Assembly (NCBI RefSeq): GCF_019880305.1
Contig: NZ_CP082301.1
Coordinates: forward strand, 3,038,001 to 3,102,000
Length of the DNA: 64,000 nt
DNA from: Streptomyces decoyicus
Lineage (GTDB): Bacteria; Actinomycetota; Actinomycetes; Streptomycetales; Streptomycetaceae
Direction: 5' to 3'
Within the stretch, counting starts at the first letter, position 1. Every line of letters starts with the position of its first letter. Shown here piece by piece: positions 37,683 to 46,021 of this stretch. The position numbers and the translations under genes are program-made. A model generated the notes under the pieces. It was not told the origin of the DNA and made no database searches. It saw only the letters and a list, made by a program, of their open reading frames with translations.

Positions 37683-39131
37683 ATGGCGTCGCCAGCAGCA
37701 AGTTCAGCGTCGTCCCGCACCGTACCCGTCCGCCCGAACCTCGCTTTCCGACAGCTGCGCGGCCGGCTGTCGCCAGGCGAGTTCGCGGCGGCGGTCCGAC
37801 GGTCCGCCCGTGAGATCGGCGAACAGGTCTCGTGCGACGCCCGCTATGTGGGCCGCGTCGAGTCCGGGGAGATCAGGTGTCCGAACTACGCCTACGAGCG
37901 CGTGTTCCGGCACATGTTCCCGGGGCTGACGCTGCCCGACATGGGCTTCGCGCCGCGCGAGGCGGTACGCGGACGGGGGGCGCGTACGGCGGCGGTCAGC
38001 GCCGCGCCCCTGGCAACCGACCCCGACCACCGCGATACCTGTATCCAGATCTGCGAGGAGAGCGACGTGCTGCGTCGCGCGTTCATCACCGGCGGCCCGG
38101 CAGCGGCCCTGGGCTTTGCCGCCCTGCATCCCATCGAGGCCACTGCCGCCGCCGCATCCGCCCGGGTGCCGGGCCCCCGCGCATCGGCCACCGGCCGGGC
38201 CGGGGCCGCCGAGGCCGCCGCCGTCGAGGAGGCCGTCCGCCAGATCCGGCTGCTGGACGACCGGCACGGCGCCGAGGGCATCTACCGCCGCGCCGCCCAG
38301 CCGCTGCGTGCCGCCTACGAGCTGCTGGACGCGGGCGTACAGCGCAGATCGGTGGCCGACCGGCTGCACGCCGGGGCCGGTGAACTCGCCATCACCGTCG
38401 GCTGGTTGGCACATGACTCGGGCCGTTTCGAGGACGCCCGCTCGCACTACGCGGAGGCACTGGCCACCGCCCGGGTCTGCGGCGATGCCGCCCTGGAGGC
38501 CCACGCCTTCTGCAACACGGCGTTCCTCGCCCGCGACGCCGGCCGGCCGCGCGAGGCGGTGCGCGCCGCGCAGGCCGCACAACAGGCCGCGAGACATCTG
38601 GCCTCGCCGCGGCTGCTGTCACTGCTGGCGCTGCGTGAGGCGGGCGGCTGGGCGGGGCTGGCGGACCGCTCCGGCTGCGAGCAGGCGCTGGTCCGGGCGG
38701 AGCGGCTGTTCGCGGGCGGGCCGCGGGACGGCGACCCGGAGTGGATGACGTTCTACGGCGAGGCCGAACTGGCGGGCCTCCAGGCGCAGTGCTGGTCGGC
38801 AATGGGCGAAGCGGGGCGCGCCGTGGAGCACGCGCGCCGGGCGGTGGCTCTCCAGGATCCCCACTTCACGCGCAATATCGCCCTGTTCACCGCGGAGCTC
38901 GCGGGCGACCTCGCGGACAGCGGAGCGCCCGAGGAGGCAGCCGCGGCCGGGGTCCGGGTGCTGGCGCTGCTGGCCCAGGTCCGGTCGGCCCGTATCCGTT
39001 CGATGCTCGACGGCACGGCCCGGACGCTGTGGGCGCATCGCGACTGCGGCGCGGTCGCCGACTTCCTGGAGCGGCACGCGGCATCGGCCGCGTCCGAGGA
39101 CGGGACGGCGGCCCCGGACTCCGCCGGCTGA
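37683..39131 (+). CDS. Transcriptional regulator with N-terminal DNA-binding domain and TPR-like repeats
   Basis: 482 residues from the ATG at 37683, GGAGAGGG upstream. The N-terminal 75 residues look like a helix-turn-helix (LSPGEFAAAVRRSAREIGEQ, RYVGRVESGEIRCPN). The middle carries a Tat-like or spacer part (RRAFITGGPAAALGFAALHP) and the rest is helical, TPR-type (LAITVGWLAHDSGRFEDARS, AFCNTAFLARDAGRPREAVR, CWSAMGEAGRAVEHARRAVA). Streptomycetes hold many such TPR regulators, some affecting differentiation. I do not consider it NsdA, whose start differs. Target unknown. Confidence 0.8.
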   Translation: MASPAASSASSRTVPVRPNLAFRQLRGRLSPGEFAAAVRRSAREIGEQVSCDARYVGRVESGEIRCPNYAYERVFRHMFPGLTLPDMGFAPREAVRGRGARTAAVSAAPLATDPDHRDTCIQICEESDVLRRAFITGGPAAALGFAALHPIEATAAAASARVPGPRASATGRAGAAEAAAVEEAVRQIRLLDDRHGAEGIYRRAAQPLRAAYELLDAGVQRRSVADRLHAGAGELAITVGWLAHDSGRFEDARSHYAEALATARVCGDAALEAHAFCNTAFLARDAGRPREAVRAAQAAQQAARHLASPRLLSLLALREAGGWAGLADRSGCEQALVRAERLFAGGPRDGDPEWMTFYGEAELAGLQAQCWSAMGEAGRAVEHARRAVALQDPHFTRNIALFTAELAGDLADSGAPEEAAAAGVRVLALLAQVRSARIRSMLDGTARTLWAHRDCGAVADFLERHAASAASEDGTAAPDSAG

Positions 39132-39183
39132 CGGCGCACGCCCGACGGGCGGGCGCCTACGGGCTGTCAGGCGGCCTGCGGAG

Positions 39184-39267
39184 CCCGTACCTTCGGGCCG
39201 TCGGACGGTCCTCGGGTCCCGCACCTTCGGGCCCTCGGACGGTCCCCGGAGCCCGCGCCTTCGGGCC
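39184..39267. repeat. 34-bp tandem repeat, 2.5 copies
   Basis: Units at 39184-39217 and 39218-39251, partial at 39252-39267, each containing CCTTCGGGCC and a CGGACGGTCC element. Located between convergent genes; the units can fold into small hairpins and may act in termination. Confidence 0.9.
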
Positions 39268-39289
39268 GATTCGCGTCTCGTGCCTGCCC

Positions 39290-39883
39290 TCAGCCGAGGT
39301 GTCCGGTGTCGTTCCAGCGCTCGATCGCCGGCTCCCCGTAGGCCCAGCCGAGCACCGACAGGGACGTCGGCTCCAGCCGGATCCGGGCGCCGAAGGAGAT
39401 GTCCAGGCCCAGCCAGCGGGCGCCCAGGGCGCGCAGGATGTGGCCGTGCGCGAAGACCAGCACATCCCGGTCGGCCGAGCGCGCCCAGCCGATGACCTCG
39501 TCGGCCCGCGCGGTGACCTCGGCGAGCGTTTCGCCCTCCGGCACACCGTCGCGCCAGATGAGCCAGTCCGGCCGCCCCGACTTGATCTCGGCCGGTGTCA
39601 GGCCCTCGTACGCGCCGTAGTCGAACTCCATCAGCGCATCCCACTGCTGCGCCCGGTCCCCGAAACCGGCCAGCTCACAGGTCTCCTTCGCCCGCACGAG
39701 CGGGCTGGTGCGGACCTCGACGCCCGGCAGGCCGTCCCAGGGTGCGCGGTGCAGCCGCTCGCCCAGCAGCTTGGCGCCGCGCCGGCCCTCGTCCAGCAGC
39801 GGGATGTCCGTACGGCCGGTGTGCCTGCCGGACAGCGACCACTCGGTCTGCCCGTGCCTGGCCAGGAATATGCGCGCTGCCAT
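39290..39883 (-). CDS. Histidine phosphatase family protein (acid phosphatase / phosphoglycerate-mutase-like)
   Basis: 197 residues from the ATG at 39883, GAGAGG upstream. Branch-1 histidine phosphatase: the phospho-histidine motif [11 protein letters not shown], then [24 protein letters not shown] with the acidic donor, and the second His in [18 protein letters not shown]. Members include cofactor-dependent phosphoglycerate mutases, broad acid phosphatases and sugar phosphatases; the length and the FDYGxYEG signature fit the GpmB/acid phosphatase group. Divergent from the nuclease operon 266 bp away. Confidence 0.88.
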   Translation of the reverse strand: MAARIFLARHGQTEWSLSGRHTGRTDIPLLDEGRRGAKLLGERLHRAPWDGLPGVEVRTSPLVRAKETCELAGFGDRAQQWDALMEFDYGAYEGLTPAEIKSGRPDWLIWRDGVPEGETLAEVTARADEVIGWARSADRDVLVFAHGHILRALGARWLGLDISFGARIRLEPTSLSVLGWAYGEPAIERWNDTGHLG

Positions 39884-39979
39884 GGTCGTACCTCTCGCCG
39901 ACTTCTCGGCTGTTCGTTGCTCGGTGCGGGCGGCGTCGACCGCGGGCCTTCCATCATCGCGCATCGGGTCGTTTTGTCC

Positions 39980-40051
39980 CTGACCGGGGAGGCCGTCATG
40001 CCGCTGACCGGGGACGTCGCCCGGTCCGTGAGCGGGGATGCCGTTCGGCCC
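39980..40051. repeat. 24-bp imperfect tandem repeat x3
   Basis: Three 24-bp units starting CTGACCGGGGA, CTGACCGGGGA and GTGAGCGGGGA at 39980, 40004 and 40028, in the divergent gap between the phosphatase and nuclease genes. Confidence 0.85.
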
Positions 40052-40149
40052 CGGCCTGCCGGGGCCTGCCGGGGGCGCGCCGACCGTACAGCGTAGGGGC
40101 GCGCGGGAGCGGCACCCGCAGACGGCCGGTCCGTGGCCGGTCGCCCCAC

Positions 40150-41433
40150 ATGTCGGTGCCGGATGCGAGACTTCCGCAGGTGAACGTTTTCCGCGACAGC
40201 CGACCCGCACCGGCCGCCCCCGGGGCGGAGCAGCCGGTGGCGACACCGGGCCTGCGGCAGAGGCTCACCGAACTGCGCGGCCCCGGGGTGCGCCCCCGCT
40301 CCCTCGACGCCCGCGCGCTCGCCGCGCTGGCCGCCAACCCCGGCTGCCGGCGCCGTGCGCTGCTGGACGGCGCGGGCATCGACAAGGGCGCGCTGGCCCA
40401 GGCGCTGGGCTCGCCCGCGGCGTACGGGCAGTCCCAGTTCGCGTTCGTCCGGGGCAATGCGTTCGAGGCCCGGGTGAAAGCCGACGGCGGCACGGAGTTG
40501 CTGCGGCTGCTGCACGAACGGCTGGCGCCCGGCACCCCCGCCCCCTCGCCCGATGAGGTGGCCACCCCGGATCTGTCCGCGGCCGGGCCCGAGGGCCGGG
40601 CGGCGCGTACGGCACTGGCGCTGCGCGAGGCGACCGCGGGCGGCGGCTGGGCCCTGCTCGACCATCCGCTGCTGGCCGTCGAGGTGGCCGGTTCGCCCGC
40701 CTATGTGGAGCCGGACGCGGTGGTGGTGCATCCGGACGGCGGCTGGACGGTCGTCGAGATCAAGTCCTTCCCGATGATCGACGGTTCGGCGGACGCCGCC
40801 AAGGTGGGCGCCGCCGCGCGGCAGGCGGCGGTCTACGTGCTGGCCCTGGAGCCGGTCGCGGGGCATGTCGGCGCGCACACCGGCCGCACGGTCCGGGTCC
40901 GCGACCGGGTGCTGCTGGTCTGCCCGAAGGACTTCTCCAACCTCCCCACGGCCGCGGCGGTCGACGTCCGCAAACAGCTGGCCACGACCCGGCGGCAGCT
41001 GGCCCGCCTCACCCGGGTCGAGGAGATCGCCGCCGCCCTCCCCGCCCGGACCACCTTCGACCTCCGGCTCGCGGACGACGGGAAGACCGCGACCCGCCCG
41101 CCCGAGGAGCTGGCCGAGGCCGTCGAAGCGGTCGGTGCGGCCTACGCCCCCGAGTGCCTGGCCGCCTGTGAGCTGGCCTTCCACTGCCGTAAGCGGTCCC
41201 GTCAGGACGGCGCGGTGGAGGCGCTGGGGCGCGGCGTACGGGGCGAGTTGGGCGGGCTGCGCACCATCGAGGAGGTCCTGGCGGCGGCCGGACCGGACGG
41301 CCCGGAGCCCCCCGCGGACCCGGACGGTCCACACGACCCGGCCGTGGTGGCGCTGCGACGGGCCGCCACGCTGCGCGCCGAGGCGCTGGCGGCCGTGCCG
41401 GCGCAGCGAGCGGAGGAGCCGGGATGTCACTGA
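40150..41433 (+). CDS. PD-(D/E)XK nuclease with probable Fe-S cluster (Cas4/Dna2/RecB-like)
   Basis: 427 residues if the ATG at 40150 is used (GTG at 40180 is an alternative; neither has a clear ribosome site). A PD-(D/E)XK core is visible: D189 in [14 protein letters not shown], then E203-I-K205 in [10 protein letters not shown]. One Cys lies before it (C66 in [10 protein letters not shown]) and three after it (C336, C340, C346: C-x3-C-x5-C). A 1+3 cysteine split around a RecB-type core is the 4Fe-4S arrangement of Cas4, AddB and Dna2. The likely activity is DNA cleavage or resection. It overlaps the next gene by 10 bp and belongs to an operon with an SF1 helicase. Confidence 0.82.
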   Translation: MSVPDARLPQVNVFRDSRPAPAAPGAEQPVATPGLRQRLTELRGPGVRPRSLDARALAALAANPGCRRRALLDGAGIDKGALAQALGSPAAYGQSQFAFVRGNAFEARVKADGGTELLRLLHERLAPGTPAPSPDEVATPDLSAAGPEGRAARTALALREATAGGGWALLDHPLLAVEVAGSPAYVEPDAVVVHPDGGWTVVEIKSFPMIDGSADAAKVGAAARQAAVYVLALEPVAGHVGAHTGRTVRVRDRVLLVCPKDFSNLPTAAAVDVRKQLATTRRQLARLTRVEEIAAALPARTTFDLRLADDGKTATRPPEELAEAVEAVGAAYAPECLAACELAFHCRKRSRQDGAVEALGRGVRGELGGLRTIEEVLAAAGPDGPEPPADPDGPHDPAVVALRRAATLRAEALAAVPAQRAEEPGCH

Positions 41434-42974
41434 TCGAGACGCTGGCCCGGATGGAGGCGGTCGCCACGGGCCGCGCGCAGCCGCGCTGCACGGTCCGGCA
41501 CCGCCATCTGTCCGAACGCCCCCTGGTCCTCGTCCTGTTGACGACCGCGGGCGAGGCCGGTGCCCCGCTGGGCGCGCTGGTCGGCACGGACCGCGAGAAG
41601 CCGCAGCTGCTGGCCGTTCCGCAGCCGCGCGACCGCGATCTGCGGTTCGCGTTCCTCGCCGAGCTGGCCGAGACGGTGCTGCCGTATGTGGACGGCTTCG
41701 CGGACGCCATCGAGTGGGAGGAGCGCAAGGAGACCGATCCGGAGACGGGCAAGAAGGTTCCGGTGCAGGTCGAACTGTGCGCGGACGCACCCCAGTTGAT
41801 CGTTCCGAGCGCCGCCGGTATCGAGTTCGTCCGGCTGCTGGGCCGCTCGATGCGGTTCCGGCGGACGGCCGAGCAGGAGCCGGAGACGCCGTACCCCGCA
41901 CCCCCGCACGTCCCGTTGCTGGGCCGCTGGCTGACCCATTTCGGCGAGCGGGCGCGGGTCCCGGGCGCGAGCCTGCTGCTGTCCATGACGGGCCTGCTGA
42001 CCCGCCACTGGGCGAGCGGCCAGAGCGTGCTGGAGGACCAGCATCTGGGCGCGCTGCTGTCCTGGATCGACCCGCCGCCGGGGCTGTCGGGCCAGGAGGC
42101 GGCCGAGCGCGCCGAGTCGGCGCGCGGCGCGGACGGGCAGCTGCTGTGCCCGCCGGCCGGCCCGGCCACCGACCCGGCGTTCGACAACCGGCTGCTGGCC
42201 CCCGCGATGGCCCGCTACGACGCCGGGCTGCCGGGCGCCGAGGACGCGCTCCGGGCCCTGGTCGAGGGGCAGCTGCGGCCGACCTGGGACGCCGTCTGGC
42301 ACGGCCTCGACCTGCTGCGGGCGCTCCCCGCGGGCAGCCGGGTCCCCGACCGCTGGAAGCGCGACCGCTGGTCGTACACGGCGCACCGCGACCGGGTGCG
42401 CGCCGGGGAGCCCCCGCAGCCCCGTCAGGACGACGCGGTCACCGCCGCGCAGAAGCTGTCCGCACGGGAGACCGCACAGGCCCAACTGGACGCCCAGGAA
42501 GCCCTGGACGACCCGTTGGTGATGGCGGGGCGCCGGCTGGCCGGCGAGGCGTTCCAGGGCACGGTCACCGCCGTCGAAATGGCGTTCTCCGAGGGCAAGC
42601 GGCCGATGCCCCGCCCGCTGGTCACGCTGCGCACGGCCGACCGTCCGCAGCTGTCCGAGGGTGGCAAGCTCTACCGCGCCCTGGCAGACGGCAGGACCCA
42701 GACCGCCGAATTCGTGGCGGCCGTGGGCGAGGAGCCGGGCGCGCTGGTGGTGCGGCTGACGGGCGGGATGGGGCGCGGGAAGACACCGGAGCCCGGTTCG
42801 GTGCCGGAGCCGGACGAGACCGTGTGCTGGACGCTGTTCGAGCACGCGCCGCGCGGCGGCCCGGAGCTCCCGGACCCCGAGGACACCCCGTGGACCCACG
42901 GCGGCCCCCCGCCCGGCGCCGCGGACGCACCGCACGCCTCCCCCGACCCCGTGACCCCGGAGGACTTCCTGTGA
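41424..42974 (+). CDS. Unknown protein of the nuclease-helicase operon
   Basis: 516 residues, ATG at 41424 behind GGAGGAG, overlapping the nuclease gene by 10 bp. No domain is recognised. The N-half mixes strands and helices (LVLVLLTTAGEAGAPLGALV, ELAETVLPYVDGFADAIEWE), the middle holds Arg/Trp-rich helices (RVPDRWKRDRWSYTAHRDRV), and the last 130 residues look like a beta-rich domain (GTVTAVEM, RPLVTLRT, GALVVRLTGGMGRGKT, VCWTLFEH). That last part resembles the beta-barrel (1B) that SF1B helicases have next to their ATPase core, so the helicase may be split over two genes. GGMGRGKT fits the Walker-A pattern by chance, I think. Confidence 0.7.
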   Translation: MSLIETLARMEAVATGRAQPRCTVRHRHLSERPLVLVLLTTAGEAGAPLGALVGTDREKPQLLAVPQPRDRDLRFAFLAELAETVLPYVDGFADAIEWEERKETDPETGKKVPVQVELCADAPQLIVPSAAGIEFVRLLGRSMRFRRTAEQEPETPYPAPPHVPLLGRWLTHFGERARVPGASLLLSMTGLLTRHWASGQSVLEDQHLGALLSWIDPPPGLSGQEAAERAESARGADGQLLCPPAGPATDPAFDNRLLAPAMARYDAGLPGAEDALRALVEGQLRPTWDAVWHGLDLLRALPAGSRVPDRWKRDRWSYTAHRDRVRAGEPPQPRQDDAVTAAQKLSARETAQAQLDAQEALDDPLVMAGRRLAGEAFQGTVTAVEMAFSEGKRPMPRPLVTLRTADRPQLSEGGKLYRALADGRTQTAEFVAAVGEEPGALVVRLTGGMGRGKTPEPGSVPEPDETVCWTLFEHAPRGGPELPDPEDTPWTHGGPPPGAADAPHASPDPVTPEDFL

Positions 42975-43014
42975 CCCGCGCCCGGTATGCGACCGCCCTG
43001 GAGAACACCGCCGT

Positions 43015-44397
43015 ATGACGGCCACTCAGGATCCCCACGCGACCACCACCGGCTCCTTCGATCCCGCCGCCGCGGCCGCCGCGGCGACCGAGGCGATCCT
43101 GCACGACACGCTGCACGGCTCCCGGCGCGGCGTGGTCGTGGACTCCCCGCCCGGCGCCGGCAAGTCCACCCTCGTGGTGCGGGCGGCCCGCGAACTGGCC
43201 GCCGCCGGACGCCCGCTGATGGTGATCGCGCAGACCAACGCCCAGGTCGACGACCTCGTGCTGCGGCTCGCCGAGAAGGACCCGCAGCTGCCGGTCGGCC
43301 GGCTGCACAGCAACGAGCCCGGCGCGTTCGACCCGGCGCTGGCCGAGCTGCCCGCGGTCCGTACGTCCGCGAAGGCCGCGGATCTCGCCGGGATGGACAT
43401 CGTGGTCTCGACGGCCGCGAAATGGGCGTACACGAAGGTCGACGAGCCGTGGCGGCACGCCATCGTGGACGAGGCCTACCAGATGCGCTCCGACGCGCTG
43501 CTGAGCGTCGCCGGGCTCTTCGAGCGGGCGCTGTTCGTCGGCGACCCGGGCCAGCTGGACCCGTTCAGCGTGGTCGGCGCGGAGCAGTGGGCGGGGCTGG
43601 CCTACGACCCGTCCGCGAGCGCGGTGTCCACCCTCCTGGCCCACAACCCCGATCTGCCGCAGCACCGGCTGCCGGTCTCCTGGCGGCTGCCCGCCTCGGC
43701 CGCGCCGCTGGTCTCCGCCGCCTTCTATCCGTTCACCCCCTTCCGCAGCGGCACCGGCCACGGCGACCGCCGGCTGGCGTTCGGGGTGCCGGGCGACGGC
43801 TCGGGAGTGGACCGCGTCCTGGACGAGGCCGCGGAGTCCGGCTGGGGCCTGCTGGAACTCCCCGCCCGCCGTACGCCGCGCACGGACCCGGAGGCGGTCC
43901 GCGCGGTGGCGCAGGTGGTGCGCCGGCTCCTGGACCGCGGGGGCGCCGCGACCAGCGAGGGCCGGCACGATCCGGACGGGGTGCCGGTCCCGGTGCCGCT
44001 GACCGCGGGCCGGATCGCGGTCGGCACGGCCCATCGCGACCAGGCGGCGGCCGTCCGCTCCGCGCTCGCCGGCCTCGGCGTGACCGGGGTCGCGGTGGAC
44101 ACCGCCAACCGTCTCCAGGGCCGCGAGTTCGATGTCACGGTCGTGCTCCACCCGCTCTCCGGCCGCCCCGACGCCACCGCGTTCCATCTGGAGACCGGAC
44201 GGCTGTGCGTGCTCGCCTCCCGCCACCGGCACGCCTGCATCGTGGTCTGCCGGGCGGGCGTCGCCGGCCTGCTCGACGAACACCCCTCGACCGAGCCGGT
44301 CCGGCTGGGCGTCACGGTCAAGTTCCCGGACGGCTGGGAGGCCAACCACGCCGTCCTCGCCCACCTGGCGGAACACCGGGTGGCATGGCGCCCGTAA
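43015..44397 (+). CDS. SF1 (Upf1/Dna2-like) helicase core
   Basis: 460 residues from the ATG at 43015, 40 bp after the previous gene. Helicase motifs in order: I SPPGAGKST (44-52), II VDEAYQM (D152-E153), III VGDPGQLDP (G176-L181), V VDTANRLQGREFDV (Q368-E371), VI LASRHRHACIV. There are only about 40 residues before motif I and no accessory or DNA-binding insert is obvious, so this is a bare motor. With the Fe-S nuclease two genes upstream it forms the two parts of a Dna2-type enzyme as separate proteins. Likely role: unwinding coupled to nucleolytic processing in repair or defence. Confidence 0.85.
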   Translation: MTATQDPHATTTGSFDPAAAAAAATEAILHDTLHGSRRGVVVDSPPGAGKSTLVVRAARELAAAGRPLMVIAQTNAQVDDLVLRLAEKDPQLPVGRLHSNEPGAFDPALAELPAVRTSAKAADLAGMDIVVSTAAKWAYTKVDEPWRHAIVDEAYQMRSDALLSVAGLFERALFVGDPGQLDPFSVVGAEQWAGLAYDPSASAVSTLLAHNPDLPQHRLPVSWRLPASAAPLVSAAFYPFTPFRSGTGHGDRRLAFGVPGDGSGVDRVLDEAAESGWGLLELPARRTPRTDPEAVRAVAQVVRRLLDRGGAATSEGRHDPDGVPVPVPLTAGRIAVGTAHRDQAAAVRSALAGLGVTGVAVDTANRLQGREFDVTVVLHPLSGRPDATAFHLETGRLCVLASRHRHACIVVCRAGVAGLLDEHPSTEPVRLGVTVKFPDGWEANHAVLAHLAEHRVAWRP

Positions 44398-44547
44398 CGG
44401 GGTGGCATGGGTCCCTGGGGGAGTTGCCCACCACCTGCCGCCGCGGGCGGAAGGGAAGACGGCGGCCGGCCCCCGCACGGCACGGCCTCCGGCCCCCTTG
44501 CGCGGGGCGGGACAATGGAATGCGGCACACGATCTGGAGGTAGGTAC

Positions 44548-44931
44548 ATGTCCGAGCCGCGACCGGCTCCCGACCCGCGTGGTACGGCGCCGGGACCACG
44601 GCGGATGAAGCCCGCGCAGCTGCTCTTCGAGCCGCCCGAGGCCGTCTCCGACCCCGAGCACTTCTTCGGCCTGGAGTCGATGGAGGACCCGCGCGAGCTG
44701 CTCAACCGTGCCACGGAGCTGGCCCTGGCCTTCCGCGCCGCGGCCGACCGCGCCACGGAATTCCAGGCACTGGCCGCGGCCCAGCTGACCGACCCCAGCC
44801 GGTTCGACCGGATGCCGCCGGCCGTGCTGGCGGAGCAGGCGGAGTGGACCGAGGACTATGCGCAGAAAATGATCGAGTTCGGCGCCAGTCTGATGCGCAG
44901 CAGCAGCGCACTGCCGGGCGACATGGACTGA
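44548..44931 (+). CDS. Small hypothetical protein after the helicase gene
   Basis: 127 residues from the ATG at 44548, GGAGG 7 nt upstream. A proline-rich start, then MKPAQLLFEPPEAVSDPEHF, then a helical region (PRELLNRATELALAFRAAAD, LAAAQLTDPSRF, QAEWTEDYAQKMIEFGASLM). Soluble and acidic. 150 bp after the helicase gene, so possibly but not surely part of that operon. No recognised domain. Confidence 0.72.
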   Translation: MSEPRPAPDPRGTAPGPRRMKPAQLLFEPPEAVSDPEHFFGLESMEDPRELLNRATELALAFRAAADRATEFQALAAAQLTDPSRFDRMPPAVLAEQAEWTEDYAQKMIEFGASLMRSSSALPGDMD

Positions 44932-45119
44932 GCGCCCCCGGTCCCGCCGACCGTCCCAGGCGTCACATCCGCACCACGCGCTCCGCTACGGCTCATGGTC
45001 CATGACCATGGGCCGCTGGCATATGCAAGAGGCGTAAGATACCGGCTCCCCCACCACTCCGTCCCGTTTTCCGTCAATCAGCTCAACGCGCACGCGCCGG
45101 CTCGGTAGACCTGTCCCCC

Positions 45120-45779
45120 ATGAGCGAATGGCTGCCTGAGACCCCCCGCACCCTGGCCTTTCCCACCGCCGCGTATGTCACCCTCGCGGGCGCCGACTGG
45201 CTCGCCTCCGCCAGCCCCCACCCCGACGAGATGCACGCCCTGTGGGCCACCCGCCCGGCCGCCCCGAGCGTGCTGCCGTGCGGCACCGCCTTCGACGTGA
45301 TCAACGCCCCCGCGCTGTTCGGGCGGCGGATGGCCGACCGTTTATGGTCCGACGGTCCCGGCTCGGGCCCGGTGGCGGCGCACCGCGGCCGGATCCTGCT
45401 CTTCGCCGCGCCGGGCACGGCCCAGCGGCTGCCCGCGCTGCTCGGCTGGGAGGAGTGGGCCACCGCCGTCCCCCCGCTGCTGTGCCATGGCAGCGGCGAT
45501 GCGGTCACCGTCCCGCCGCTGCACCCGCCCCGTGGCGCCACCGAGGACGCACCCGCGAACGCCCCCTTCCTGGCCGCCGCGGAGCCGCCCTTCCTGGCCG
45601 CCGAGGAACCGTCCGGCCCGGCCGGCTCCCGCTGGCTGGTGGCGCCGGACGTCCGCGACCCCTGGCTGCCGGGACCGGACGTACTGCTGTGGGCCTGTGT
45701 CCGCGCCGCCCGCTCCGTGGCCGGTCCCGAGAAGGAAACCGCAGCTCAGCACCCCGTTTCGGCGCTGACCCGGGGCTGA
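45120..45779 (+). CDS. Primase-polymerase-associated-fold-like protein with a TTA codon
   Basis: 219 residues from the ATG at 45120. Soluble; early SEWLPETPRTLAFPTAAYVT, then VLPCGTAFDVINAPALFGRR and GPVAAHRGRILLFAAPGTAQ, a layout found in the C-terminal part of Streptomyces proteins annotated as bifunctional DNA primase/polymerase, and shared with the protein at 36991. No primase active site. Codon 75 is TTA (45342-45344, in the segment ADRLWSDG), rare in Streptomyces and a mark of bldA dependence. A short Phe-Leu-Ala-Ala repeat lies at about residues 149-165. Function unknown. Confidence 0.75.
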   Translation: MSEWLPETPRTLAFPTAAYVTLAGADWLASASPHPDEMHALWATRPAAPSVLPCGTAFDVINAPALFGRRMADRLWSDGPGSGPVAAHRGRILLFAAPGTAQRLPALLGWEEWATAVPPLLCHGSGDAVTVPPLHPPRGATEDAPANAPFLAAAEPPFLAAEEPSGPAGSRWLVAPDVRDPWLPGPDVLLWACVRAARSVAGPEKETAAQHPVSALTRG

Positions 45780-45792
45780 GACAAACCGATTT

Positions 45793-45820
45793 TTGTCCTC
45801 CCCGACCATGATGCTAATGT
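45793..45820 (+). promoter_or_regulatory. tRNA-Lys promoter
   Basis: TTGTCC (45793-45798), 16-bp spacer, TAATGT (45815-45820), about 16 bp before the tRNA gene; a vegetative-type promoter. Confidence 0.7.
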
Positions 45821-45835
45821 TTTCCCCGTCAGCAG

Positions 45836-45909
45836 GCGCCGCTAGCTCAGTTGGTTAGAGCAGCTGACTCTTAATCAGCGGGTCCGGGGTTCGAGTCCCT
45901 GGCGGCGCA
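45836..45909 (+). tRNA. tRNA-Lys (anticodon CTT), copy 1
   Basis: 74 nt. Acceptor GCGCCGC/GCGGCGC, anticodon stem GCTGA/TCAGC, loop CTCTTAA with CTT at 45870-45872, discriminator A; CCA is not encoded. Identical to the gene at 62763. Confidence 0.97.
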
Positions 45910-45918
45910 CAGACAGTC

Positions 45919-45946
45919 GAAGGCCTCCACCGCGGTGGGGGCCTTC
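45919..45946 (+). terminator. Terminator after tRNA-Lys copy 1
   Basis: 13-bp stem (45919-45931 with 45934-45946, one T-G pair) just behind the tRNA; the apex CGCG forms the loop. Confidence 0.85.
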
Positions 45947-46021
45947 GTCGTATGCCGGTTCCCTCGCGCGCACTGCCGGCCGTCCGCCGCGGCCTCGGGA
46001 CCGCCGGGCATCCGCGGGGCG

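Noticed and set aside
37683-39131. NsdA identity for the TPR regulator
   Set aside because: The N-terminal sequence I recall for NsdA (GWSKGELARQV type) is different.
42750-42790. Walker-A-like GGMGRGKT in the 516-residue protein
   Set aside because: It sits near the C-terminus in a beta-rich region, with no Walker B or switch after it.
40150-44397. A CRISPR Cas4 locus
   Set aside because: Cas4-like cysteines are present but no cas1/cas2 or repeat array is nearby.
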